A stretch of 33,228 nucleotides of DNA from Veillonellaceae bacterium (GTDB lineage: Bacteria; Bacillota; Negativicutes; JAAYSF01). The translations under genes were made by a program, and so were the position numbers. The notes under the pieces are model-generated. The model made no database searches, had not been told where the DNA came from, and saw only the letters and a list, made by a program, of their open reading frames with translations. This document shows, piece after piece, positions 1 through 7,144 of this stretch. The stretch lies in contig JAAYSF010000026.1 in the NCBI GenBank assembly GCA_012523975.1, forward strand, positions 1 to 33,228. The letters are read 5' to 3'. How positions within the stretch are numbered: the first letter of the stretch is position 1; every line of letters starts with the position of its first letter.

Positions 1-1187
1 ATAAAGAGGATTTCCCCTTTGCGGTTACGGTGGCCTTTGGCCGCCTTATTCTTAGTCATGAACCATAAGCATACAGGGATTTGCGTCGAGTAGAACAGCT
101 GGCCCGGTAAAGTTACAATGCAGTCGACATGATCTTTTTCTACGAGATTTTTTCTAATCTCGGCTTCACTGGTGGTCGAAGTGGACATGGAGCCGTTAGC
201 CAAAACAAAGCCGGCTACACCACTGGGCGCCAAATGCCACAGCATGTGCAGTATCCAGGCATAGTTGGCATTGCCTGCCGGAGGAATGCCGTAGCCGCTC
301 CAGCGCACATCCTCGGTTAATTTCTCGCCGCCCCAGTCGCTGATGTTGAAGGGGGGATTCGCCAAGATATAGTCAGCCTTCAAGCTTTTATGCAGGTCGT
401 TATGGAACGAGTCAGCGTTATATTCGCCGATATTGCCGTCAATACCGCGAATCGCCAGATTCATTTTGCATAGTCGCCAAGTGGTAGGGTTGGATTCCTG
501 CCCGTATACGGCAATATCGCCGATCTTGCCGCTATGAGCCTCAACAAATTTCTCACTCTGGACAAACATGCCGCCTGACCCGCAGCAGGGGTCATAGATC
601 CGGCCTTTGAAGGGCTCAATCATTTCGACTAACAGCTTAACTACGCTTTGCGGAGTGTAGAATTCGCCGCCGTTTTTGCCTTCAGCGCTGGCGAACTTGG
701 ACAAGAAATACTCATAGACTCGGCCAAGGACGTCCTTAGAGCGGCTTTCCTTATCGCCCACCTTGAAGGACAAAATGTCAATCAGTTCGCCCAGGCGGGT
801 CTTGTCCAAAGTCGGTCTGGCATAATCCTTGGGCAGTACGCCTTTTAACTGCTGATTATCTTTTTCGATGGCTACCATGGCATCATCAATGATTTGGCCA
901 ATGGTTGGGCTTTTGGCGTTCTCCTTAATATGCGCCCAACGAGCCTCCGGCGCAACCCAGAAAATAGTGTCCGCCAAGTATTCATCTCTGTCTTCCGGGT
1001 CTGACAGTTGGTCTTGCTTGAGTTCCTCGTATTTTTCCTCAAAGGCGTCGGATATGTATTTTAAAAACAAAAGCCCTAGTACGACATGCTTATATTCGGC
1101 CGCATCCATGTTGTTACGGAGTTTGTCAGCTGCCTGCCACATTTTCTCTTCAAAGCCCAGATTGGCTCCATTTTTCACTTCTTGCAT
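1..1187 (-). CDS. hsdM: Type I restriction-modification methyltransferase HsdM (partial, 3' end outside window)
   Basis: This is the N6-adenine methyltransferase subunit of a type I restriction system, which transfers methyl from AdoMet to adenine in the recognition site. The frame is open from an ATG at 1187 to the window edge (395 codons), so the C-terminus is missing. An HsdM N-terminal helical domain comes first ([16 protein letters not shown], then [15 protein letters not shown]). AdoMet motif I follows as [10 protein letters not shown] and catalytic motif IV as [12 protein letters not shown], so the subunit should be active. The ATG lies 2 bp past the stop of the upstream gene, and a GGAGG inside that gene's 3' end serves as its ribosome site, so the two are translationally coupled. 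The partner hsdR is not in the window and may lie to the left. Confidence 0.95.
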   Translation of the reverse strand, partial: MQEVKNGANLGFEEKMWQAADKLRNNMDAAEYKHVVLGLLFLKYISDAFEEKYEELKQDQLSDPEDRDEYLADTIFWVAPEARWAHIKENAKSPTIGQIIDDAMVAIEKDNQQLKGVLPKDYARPTLDKTRLGELIDILSFKVGDKESRSKDVLGRVYEYFLSKFASAEGKNGGEFYTPQSVVKLLVEMIEPFKGRIYDPCCGSGGMFVQSEKFVEAHSGKIGDIAVYGQESNPTTWRLCKMNLAIRGIDGNIGEYNADSFHNDLHKSLKADYILANPPFNISDWGGEKLTEDVRWSGYGIPPAGNANYAWILHMLWHLAPSGVAGFVLANGSMSTSTTSEAEIRKNLVEKDHVDCIVTLPGQLFYSTQIPVCLWFMTKNKAAKGHRNRKGEILF

Positions 1188-1189
1188 CC

Positions 1190-2806
1190 TTAATTCCCTC
1201 CATTGATGAATTGATTATAGATGGCTTCTTGTTCCTTAGCCCAGCGCTGCTCGACTTCTGTGAGAGCTTGCCGGTACGTTTTGTGTTTGGCGTTAAACTC
1301 GTCCACAATCTGCGCTTGCTTTTCCAGCGGCAACAAGGGAATCTCCATCTCGCTAAGATCACTGGGATTGATATTCATAACCGTAGTGCCTCGCTGGAAG
1401 CTCTTAATGAGCATCTGCCCTATAGGGCTTTCCAGAAATATCTTCAGATAGGCTGGCAGGATGCTTGGATTAAGTCGTATGGCGATAATATTAGCCGATG
1501 CAATGACTAGCTGTTCTGTTTCAGGAAATACGGCAACTTTGTTGACAGTCCCCCGACACGTGAGCACCACATCGCCTTTCATCAATTGGTAGCGTTTAAT
1601 CTTTCGCTCTTCTTCCTGGATCGTATCGAGGCTGTCTAGCAGAATTTCGCCGTCCTCCATATTGGATATGTTAAGGACACCGACTTTTCCGGGCTGTATA
1701 TCGTCCTTCATCACCGACTTGCCCCGGAAAACTTCCGCGACCTCTTTTAACTTGGCCTTCGCTAGGCTTGATGCCTTGAATCGTTGGATTGTTTCGTGAT
1801 CCTCCGCAAAGAACAGGTCGATGCGCCAGTCTTCCAACTGCTGAAACTCGTTATACGGCTTATGGCTGGTCTGCGTAAGAATGAGCTTTGACTCTTCCTC
1901 TGCCATCCTGCCAATGGCAACAGCTTGACCAGTCGTCCTTGACAGGGTAATTAGGTATGTTTTTATACTGGTAAAGGGACGAAATATTCCTTCCGGAAGA
2001 GCGTATATGGTATCCATATGATAATGCTCTACGAGCCAGCGGCGAAATTCTAGTACAGGACCACTGGCAAACGTAACCCGCGCAGGCACGATCGTAATCA
2101 GCCGGCCGCCATCCTGAAGGTAACCGACAAGATTCTCTATTGCGATACATTCAGAATCACGGGTTAGAAAATTACCTCCTGCCTCTTCCGGAGTTAACCT
2201 GCTGCCAAAGGACGGCAGACAAATAATAGTGCTGAATTTTTCCTGGAGCAGCAGTTCCCGGTAAATGGACTGATTGACAACCCTTACATTACTAACGTCA
2301 GAAAATACTGTGTTAAAGAGCAGATAGGTAATATACTTTTCTGTAACGAGCGTAAATCTTACGCCCGGGTTGGATTGGATAAAATCAACCAGTTTGGTAC
2401 TGAATTTCTCCGCTTCAGCAACTAATACAGACTCTGAACCAGTAGGTAACCGCTTCGCTATATATTCAACCAAACACTCTGGTGCCATCATTACACCTGT
2501 GCGATCATTCCTGTTGAGCTGTACCAGCAGTTCTAACAGATCCAGCTTGTCATCCAGGCTGTACAATTGATGAAAAAACTCTCTATCACCCGGAAAATGA
2601 CCCAGCCTATTTTGCTCAGATACCTCTTTCATCACTTGAAATAAGCCTTCTTGATCATCTGGTGAGTCAGAGAAGCTGAGCCCCTGCTTTTGTACATGCC
2701 GACGTACCAGGGCCACCCTAGCAGCCTCCAGCAGAATTTGTTCCTTGTTATCAAGACCTCTTATGTAGAATATTTCATAGAATGACTGTATGCTACGGGA
2801 CTTCAA
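1190..2806 (-). CDS. Degenerate N6-methylase domain fused to a single-TRD HsdS-like specificity domain
   Basis: The protein has 538 residues. Residues 1-90 are helical. Residues about 100-300 resemble the HsdM methylase fold ([15 protein letters not shown] matches the usual YTPxxVVxLM entry; later [12 protein letters not shown] and [20 protein letters not shown]). However, the AdoMet motif position reads [10 protein letters not shown] instead of DPxCGSGG, and the NPPF position reads CLPSFG. The methylase is therefore probably inactive. Residues about 350-525 resemble one half of an HsdS subunit: a target-recognition domain ([59 protein letters not shown]) followed by a helical coil. The start is TTG at 2806 with a GGGGGG site 5 bases upstream; the only nearer ATG runs straight into TAA. 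It is the first gene of an operon with hsdM. It probably serves as the specificity subunit, perhaps as a dimer; the role of the dead domain is unknown. Confidence 0.8.
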   Translation of the reverse strand: MKSRSIQSFYEIFYIRGLDNKEQILLEAARVALVRRHVQKQGLSFSDSPDDQEGLFQVMKEVSEQNRLGHFPGDREFFHQLYSLDDKLDLLELLVQLNRNDRTGVMMAPECLVEYIAKRLPTGSESVLVAEAEKFSTKLVDFIQSNPGVRFTLVTEKYITYLLFNTVFSDVSNVRVVNQSIYRELLLQEKFSTIICLPSFGSRLTPEEAGGNFLTRDSECIAIENLVGYLQDGGRLITIVPARVTFASGPVLEFRRWLVEHYHMDTIYALPEGIFRPFTSIKTYLITLSRTTGQAVAIGRMAEEESKLILTQTSHKPYNEFQQLEDWRIDLFFAEDHETIQRFKASSLAKAKLKEVAEVFRGKSVMKDDIQPGKVGVLNISNMEDGEILLDSLDTIQEEERKIKRYQLMKGDVVLTCRGTVNKVAVFPETEQLVIASANIIAIRLNPSILPAYLKIFLESPIGQMLIKSFQRGTTVMNINPSDLSEMEIPLLPLEKQAQIVDEFNAKHKTYRQALTEVEQRWAKEQEAIYNQFINGGN

Positions 2807-2817
2807 TTACATCCCCC

Positions 2818-2840
2818 CAATTATGAGTACACCATAATTG
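2818..2840. promoter_or_regulatory. Perfect 8-bp inverted repeat next to the ribosome site of the restriction operon
   Basis: CAATTATG and CATAATTG are exact inverted copies separated by 7 bases. The left arm abuts the GGGGGG ribosome-binding site (2812-2817, minus strand) of the 538-residue gene. It could be an operator for an autoregulator, or an RNA hairpin next to the ribosome site. The repeat is directly visible; its function is inferred. Confidence 0.45.
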
Positions 2841-3144
2841 TAGTTTAATTATTTTAGTATCGTCAATACCAAAATACATTTTTTAGTTTATTTACAGCCG
2901 AATCTTACCGAAATTTTTATCTTCTGGCTCAATTCGCCGTTTTTATATAATAGGCCAATTTTGTCCCTTTTTTCTGGCTCTACCTAGTTAAATCCAGTAA
3001 ACATGCGGGTTCGGAGGATCGTTCACCAAAATTCTATTTTTTTCCACACAGAAAGGACAGAGTTAAATTACCACTTGATTTCCCGCATTACATATGCATT
3101 TTCTCTGGGCTGCTGCTATCTCTTGCAACAGTGGTAGTATTATG

Positions 3145-3199
3145 GAAAAACAAAAACCTCATTTAGCCGGATTTACTGCTCCGAAATCTAAATGAGGTT
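3145..3199 (-). terminator. Rho-independent terminator of the HUH Rep gene
   Basis: A perfect 12-bp inverted repeat (AACCTCATTTAG / CTAAATGAGGTT) begins 8 bases after the Rep stop codon. On the minus strand it is followed by TTTGTTTTT. It closes the HTH-Rep transcription unit. Confidence 0.85.
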
Positions 3200-3206
3200 G
3201 CTGATT

Positions 3207-4178
3207 CTATGCTGCTGGGTTCTGTAACTTTTCCGGTTGGGAAGCAGGAGGCCCATATAGCAGAGCCTGTTCTGGGTTAAGGCAAAACTCATAGTGACGT
3301 TTTGATTCAATATAATCTAGTCCAGTACAGTGGTAGCTGAATATCTCTTCTAGCTCCGCGCCCAGACCATGTTGTTGAATTAGCTCCATTGCATCTTCTC
3401 CACGCAGTTTCTGGAATGGCTCTAAATTTTTACTCTTTCGATAATATTGTTTATACTTCATATCAGGACATGCTGCCTTCTTGCTCAGATAACCAGCAAG
3501 ACAAGCCCCTAAATTTCCTCCACCACTCAGCGGCTTCTGATGCAAAATGCCGTGAGGCCACATGTATGTTAACGCCGCTTTCTTGCTCTTAACAACCCCA
3601 GCCTCAATAAGCGGCTTGACTTCGAAAACTGTTTCTGCAAGGCGTTGATTAACAACTGCGTGCAAGTGGTATCCCCCTCTTTCGTGAGGCTCAATAACAG
3701 CTACGAACTTCATGCCATTATATTTACGCTGCAGTTCTTTAAGAAAACGTTTAAAGTGTTCTTCCGCTTCCAGGAAACCAATAGCGTTCGTATGTCTAAA
3801 GGTAAGCGAAATCAACTGCGCTGTGTGAGGATCAAAATTCTGGTTAATTAGTAGCCTAATTTGCCGCACGTTTGCTCTAGTCCGATAACGCTGTTGCTTT
3901 TCCTTGCCTACAGACCAATCTTTACGCAAGTCGGCACTTTCTTCTGAGCCGCTGAAAATCACATCTTCCTCGTAATCGTGCAAAAACGTTTCACCTTTAC
4001 TCCGCTTCGGGCCTTTGGAACTCTTAACACCTGGTAGAGGGAGATTCCTGCCGTAAATATCAACCTCGACGTAATTTCGAGCTACTAGAACACACAGGTT
4101 AGAACCAAAGCTGTTTACGTTGATATATCGTAGGGCTTCACGAAAAGGAACATCGGCCCTGCATAGTTTAGAACTCAT
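3207..4178 (-). CDS. HUH-family rolling-circle replication initiator-like endonuclease
   Basis: The protein has 323 residues and carries the three motifs of rolling-circle Rep/relaxase-type enzymes. Motif 1 is QLISLTFRHT near residues 121-130. The metal-binding HUH motif is GGYHLHAVVN (H171, H173). The candidate catalytic tyrosine is Y230 in AGYLSKK. Enzymes of this family nick one strand at an origin and stay bound through the tyrosine; the spacing fits the phage G2P/ORF2-type Rep group. Start ATG at 4178 has AGGAG upstream. It lies downstream of a small HTH gene and is followed by a strong terminator. Because an integrase sits on the same element, the likely role is replication of an excised circular form, but mobilisation is possible. 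Family call is firm, role is inferred. Confidence 0.85.
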   Translation of the reverse strand: MSSKLCRADVPFREALRYINVNSFGSNLCVLVARNYVEVDIYGRNLPLPGVKSSKGPKRSKGETFLHDYEEDVIFSGSEESADLRKDWSVGKEKQQRYRTRANVRQIRLLINQNFDPHTAQLISLTFRHTNAIGFLEAEEHFKRFLKELQRKYNGMKFVAVIEPHERGGYHLHAVVNQRLAETVFEVKPLIEAGVVKSKKAALTYMWPHGILHQKPLSGGGNLGACLAGYLSKKAACPDMKYKQYYRKSKNLEPFQKLRGEDAMELIQQHGLGAELEEIFSYHCTGLDYIESKRHYEFCLNPEQALLYGPPASQPEKLQNPAA

Positions 4179-4323
4179 TGTTAATCACTCCTATTTTGCT
4201 GGGCTGAATTGGCCCAAAGTATGAAGTTCACTCAAGTATATATATGGTTAAGCTCAATAAATTTTCTGATAATTGTCCCAATGTCGTAACTTATTACGCG
4301 ATAGCTCTCTGCAAATTTTATAG

Positions 4324-4363
4324 CATAAGCGACTTTGTTCTTCGCAAAACAGAGCCACTTATG
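4324..4363. repeat. 16-bp imperfect inverted repeat between the HTH and Rep genes
   Basis: The arms 4324-4339 and 4348-4363 pair at 13 of 16 positions, with the remaining three being G-T type, around an 8-base loop (CTTCGCAA). There is no T-run on either strand directly after it, so it is not an ordinary terminator. It sits just upstream of a rolling-circle Rep gene and is a candidate origin hairpin or regulatory RNA structure. Confidence 0.45.
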
Positions 4364-4384
4364 TAAAAATCCACAAAACGCCAT

Positions 4385-4804
4385 CTAAATGACTGATCGT
4401 TTTCTTACTGAATGCATCTGTGGAGCCTTAGGAATTGACCATCGATAACCGTCTATTTCAACAGTTATGCTGCTTGATCGCAATTGGCTGCGTAACTTTA
4501 ATACCTCAGCAGTCAATTCCTCATTGACCATCATCGCTTCCTGATAGTCCAGGACATTCTCATACGATTTTATCAGTAAAACCCGATCTCGTTCTCGTAC
4601 ACGCTCACCTTTCTCCAATCGGCGCAATCTTCCGATACTAACCCCCATCTTCATCGCTACATAAGTCGCTGTCAGATGAAGCTTTAATCGTCGTTTCTCT
4701 AGCGCAGCCCCCTCTTCGAGCCATTGCAATTGAAGCCTTTCGGCAAGATGTTGCTGTTCCTTTCTTCGTTCTGCCTGCATTAATGCGATTTCTACCAAAC
4801 ACAT
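4385..4804 (-). CDS. Small helix-turn-helix (XRE-like) DNA-binding protein
   Basis: The protein has 139 residues. The central part (LHLTATYVAMKMGVSIGRLRRLEKGERV) has the shape of an XRE-type helix-turn-helix, in which the recognition helix is followed by the typical RLEKG turn. The N-terminus is a charged, glutamine-rich helix (QAERRKEQQHLAERLQLQWLEE) that could form a coiled coil. Another helical stretch follows the HTH (QEAMMVNEELTAEVLKLRSQL). Start ATG at 4804 has GGAGG 8 bases upstream. It is co-oriented with, and upstream of, the Rep gene, so it is probably a regulator or accessory replication factor. No specific family is recognised. Confidence 0.7.
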   Translation of the reverse strand: MCLVEIALMQAERRKEQQHLAERLQLQWLEEGAALEKRRLKLHLTATYVAMKMGVSIGRLRRLEKGERVRERDRVLLIKSYENVLDYQEAMMVNEELTAEVLKLRSQLRSSSITVEIDGYRWSIPKAPQMHSVRKRSVI

Positions 4805-5463
4805 GCTTGTAACCTCCTAAGATTTAATGAATAAAAACAAATAGCGCCCTCAAGATGTCAAAGCAAAATAAGTTCAGCAATTTCTGAACCTATTAATTTC
4901 CTTTGACGCCTTGAAGGCGCTTTATCTTATACGCCTAGCATTTCTGCTAGCAATGTAAAACTATTGGCGATGTGCACCAATTACTTGCATATGCATGATA
5001 GCGCATTTTTTATTAGCTGTCAACTGCAATTTTACCGCAAATGCAGGCAAGCACCTACATGATTCAATTGATTTTTACAGTATGAAAAAGCCCTATAGCA
5101 GTATAATCTATCAAAAATTTTTCCGGGGGTATGTGGTGTTTTTTTGATTTCAATTATAAGGAAACCAGGCCCCGTATACCCAGTTATTTCCAATACCCCT
5201 TCGGGAGCACTTCAGTACAATCTCCTTCGGATGTTGCTAAATGACTAATGTACAACAAGCTATATGCTTCTCGTAAAAAGCGCCACAACGAATTCATTGT
5301 AAACTTTAACCTAAGTAACCCATGCAGTTTCTCCACGTACCTCCCTAGTCATTCTTCCCTTAACTCTATTCTCTCATCTAAACACTTACCCCTTATCACC
5401 CCCGTGCTATCGTCTGGCCTGAAAGTAATCTCAACCAAAATCTAATTTAAAGGAGCAAAATCA
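4805..5463. other. Long AT-rich intergenic region rich in palindromes
   Basis: These 659 bases separate the minus-strand HTH-Rep unit from the plus-strand zinc-ribbon pair. The part next to the HTH gene holds several inverted repeats (4843-4921, 4935-4950, 4963-4981, and the TGCATATGCA palindrome at 4986-4995). The part near 5197-5205 holds a CCCTTCGGG hairpin motif that recurs at 6047-6055 ahead of the second zinc-ribbon gene. An open frame at 5248-5445 has no ribosome site and unlikely composition, so it is not called. Divergent promoters must lie here, but none is clear. Confidence 0.5.
4843..4921. repeat. Nested long inverted repeat in the HTH-gene leader (candidate origin or regulator)
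   Basis: Outer arms 4843-4863 and 4901-4921 match as inverted copies at 18 of 21 positions. Inside them sits a second perfect hairpin, GTTCAG (4872-4877) with CTGAAC (4884-4889). The whole could extrude as a cruciform or fold as a nested stem in the 5' leader of the HTH gene. Smaller hairpins follow within 80 bases. Dense palindromes next to a rolling-circle Rep gene suggest a double-strand origin, but no nick site can be assigned by eye. Confidence 0.55.
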
Positions 5464-5806
5464 ATGAACACTTATGACAACGCAAACGCAAAATGTCCAA
5501 AATGCGGAGCACCAGCCCGCGAAGAAAAGATTTTCGAGGTATGCCTAAAGAACCCCAAACGCAAAAACACACTTCAGGAAATCATGGCCCTGTGTTACCC
5601 CTGAAGCGCTAAAACAATTTCATGAATCGGGAGTCGGTGCCAATCCCTGCGAACATTGTGAGCATAATGATATAATCGTAGTTCCCGGAACGTTTATCCG
5701 AAATGAGCAGTTAGGTATAGATCAAATGCGTATGACTGAATGGGCTCAAGTGCACCGCTGCTTACTTTGCCACACAATCTATAAAATCCCACTGCCGATT
5801 AAATAA
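5464..5806 (+). pseudogene. Zinc-ribbon protein, upstream copy, interrupted at a CCC-TGA (+1) site
   Basis: This is a paralogue of the intact gene at 6249-6590. From ATG 5464 the frame encodes a CPKCG zinc knuckle and runs 46 codons to TGA at 5602-5604. The +1 frame, entered at that point, continues for 67 codons to TAA at 5804-5806 and keeps the rest of the family: KQFHESG, PCEHCEHND, then CLLCHTIYKIP. Relative to the intact copy there is a net 5-base loss near the junction. The codons there are TAC CCC TGA A; slipping by one base after CCC would give a 113-residue protein, the same length as the intact copy. It may therefore be a recent frameshift pseudogene or a programmed +1 frameshift gene. 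The original frame hits another stop soon after TGA, so selenocysteine readthrough does not explain it. AAGGAG precedes the start. Confidence 0.75.
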
Positions 5807-6248
5807 TTGCCATGGCGAGATCCTCACGAGCTCTCAGTAGCTAAAAATCATTTTTGACGCTAATGGAACCCGAACAATAAAATTGTAAAATACAGTTTTG
5901 CCACATTTGTTTGTTACTGCATCACTCTTCCCTGTTGGCAGAGGATGATATTGGTATTGAGTAAATTTATGGAGCGTTTCTTCTTTCACTCACTTTATAT
6001 GCGGACCAGAATCAGCTTCACCTCATCACCGATATATATATTAAGTCCCTTCGGGCGTTGAGAGTGCCTGTAATCATAGTGAAAAAACAACACTAACTAT
6101 TAAATCAGAACATAACAATTTTCCCCTCGCACTTCCTTTTGCCCACCATCTCTTTCTTTTCTCTTATTAATAAACTCACCCCTTCAACCACCAGCAGCGC
6201 CCAGAACCAACAATCTATACAAATTTTATTTCAAAAGGAGCAAAGCCG
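5807..6248. other. Spacer between the tandem zinc-ribbon copies
   Basis: No gene is seen. The first bases repeat the downstream flank of the second copy (CTCACGAGCTCTC at 5823-5835 and 6598-6610, then GTAGCT and TTGACGCT). The end repeats the upstream flank of the first copy (CCCTTCGGG at 6047-6055, then GGAGCAAA before the ATG). The spacer therefore belongs to the duplicated unit. TTGACG at 5852-5857 may be a -35 hexamer for the second copy. Confidence 0.5.
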
Positions 6249-6590
6249 ATGAATATTTATGATAACGTAACAAAAACAAATTGCCCAAAATGTGGAACAC
6301 CAACTCGAGGAGAAGAGATTTCTGAGGTATGCTTGAAGAATCTTAAGCCTAATCATACCCTTGATGACATGCTGACTACATGTATTAATCCTAAAGTACT
6401 GCAACAGTTTCATGAGTCAGGCTTATGTTCCGATCCCTGCGAGCATTGCGAGCATAACGAGATAACTATTAGTCCAGGAACTTTTGTCAAAATGAAACAG
6501 TTATCCACGACTACATGGGCTGAACTGCACCAGTGTGAGCGTTGCCACACAACCTATGAAATCCCAACGTCGGATATATCATTGCCATAG
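6249..6590 (+). CDS. Multi-zinc-ribbon small protein, intact copy of a tandem pair
   Basis: The 113-residue protein has cysteine pairs spaced as zinc ligands: NCPKCGTP near residue 11, DPCEHCEHNE in the middle and QCERCHTTYEIP near the C-terminus, plus a lone cysteine in EVCLKN and in TTCINP. No catalytic motif or membrane segment is present. Start ATG at 6249 follows AAAGGAG. It is separated by 442 bases from a frameshifted copy with the same gene order and similar flanks. The pair lies on the integrative element between the Rep module and the excisionase. I do not recognise a named family; a DNA-, RNA- or protein-binding role is only a guess. Confidence 0.7.
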   Translation: MNIYDNVTKTNCPKCGTPTRGEEISEVCLKNLKPNHTLDDMLTTCINPKVLQQFHESGLCSDPCEHCEHNEITISPGTFVKMKQLSTTTWAELHQCERCHTTYEIPTSDISLP

Positions 6591-6864
6591 CACGCTTCTC
6601 ACGAGCTCTCCGTAGCTTAAAAATTCTTCTTGACGCTGTGATAATTCTATAGTACTATCAGCATCGTAAGATCAATACTTCAGATAAACAAACGTAGCTC
6701 AAAGACAACTAAATTACTAACTTATCACGTTTGTAAGACACTAAGATTAAACTAGCGCGATACGCGATAGTAAGACACGTCACTCTAGTGGTGGCTTGTT
6801 TGGCTATGCGTAACGCGCTTTTTGTTTTGTTCTATATCTTTACAGGCAGAAAGGGAGTAATCAA
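6591..6864. other. Region upstream of excisionase with short direct repeats
   Basis: The first 50 bases repeat the flank of the first zinc-ribbon copy. TTGACG (about 6630-6635) followed 17 bases later by TACTAT is a plausible promoter for xis-int. Further on, GTAAGACAC occurs at 6733-6741 and 6770-6778, and CGCGATA is repeated in tandem at 6756-6769. These resemble arm-type binding sites for an integrase or excisionase, but no binding is shown by the sequence alone. Confidence 0.4.
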
Positions 6865-7140
6865 ATGAACACGAGCAAAATTAATAACATAACTACAGCT
6901 GTCATTAATCAGATCGCCGCGCCCACAAACGGTGTCGGTGAAGTTCGTCCTCTGGGAGATGCGCGTCATATAATATTTAACAATACCGTCTCTCACAGCA
7001 CCATTCTGCGCATGGCAAAGCGCGGTGAATTTCCTGCCTTCAAGTTACTTGGTGGTAAGTGGTACTTCATAGTAGAGATTGCCCAAGCTTGGCTTGCCGA
7101 AATATCAATGTCGCAATTCAATTATAGGAAGGGGGCGTAA
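6865..7140 (+). CDS. Excisionase-like / MerR-type HTH DNA-binding protein
   Basis: The 91-residue protein ends in a winged-helix excisionase domain: VSHSTILRMAKRGEFPAFKL, then GGKWYFIVEIAQAWLAE. This is the typical pattern of a short HTH followed by a K/R-W wing and a helix ending in W-L. The N-terminal 40 residues are not conserved in any way I recognise. GGGAG precedes ATG 6865. The gene ends 4 bases before the integrase start, so the two are one transcript. The likely role is directing excision of the element or regulating int; confidence in the fold is higher than in the role. Confidence 0.75.
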   Translation: MNTSKINNITTAVINQIAAPTNGVGEVRPLGDARHIIFNNTVSHSTILRMAKRGEFPAFKLLGGKWYFIVEIAQAWLAEISMSQFNYRKGA

Positions 7141-7144
7141 CCGC

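Larger units (their letters stand above)
2807..3206. other. Intergenic region upstream of the restriction-modification operon
   Basis: No convincing gene is seen in this 400-base AT-rich stretch. It holds the 5' region of the restriction operon, including the palindrome at 2818-2840 and a looser inverted repeat at 2852-2874 (TTTTAGTAT and ATACCAAAA, one mismatch). It also holds the terminator of the Rep gene at 3145-3199. The remainder shows nothing I can assign. Confidence 0.5.

Noticed and set aside
868-1206. 112-codon frame on the plus strand opposite hsdM
   Set aside because: It is antisense to clear HsdM coding sequence with intact motifs; its low-complexity serine-rich translation is typical of a shadow frame.
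1860-2150. 96-codon frame inside the 538-residue gene
   Set aside because: It is an alternative frame of a gene with recognisable family motifs and has no independent support.
5248-5445. Open frame of 65 codons upstream of the first zinc-ribbon gene
   Set aside because: No ribosome site, serine- and leucine-rich chance composition, and it lies in repeated flank DNA.
5602-5604. In-frame TGA of the first zinc-ribbon copy read as selenocysteine, given the nearby tRNA-Sec
   Set aside because: The original frame meets another stop within a few codons, the family similarity continues in the +1 frame, and the intact paralogue has no cysteine or selenocysteine at that position.
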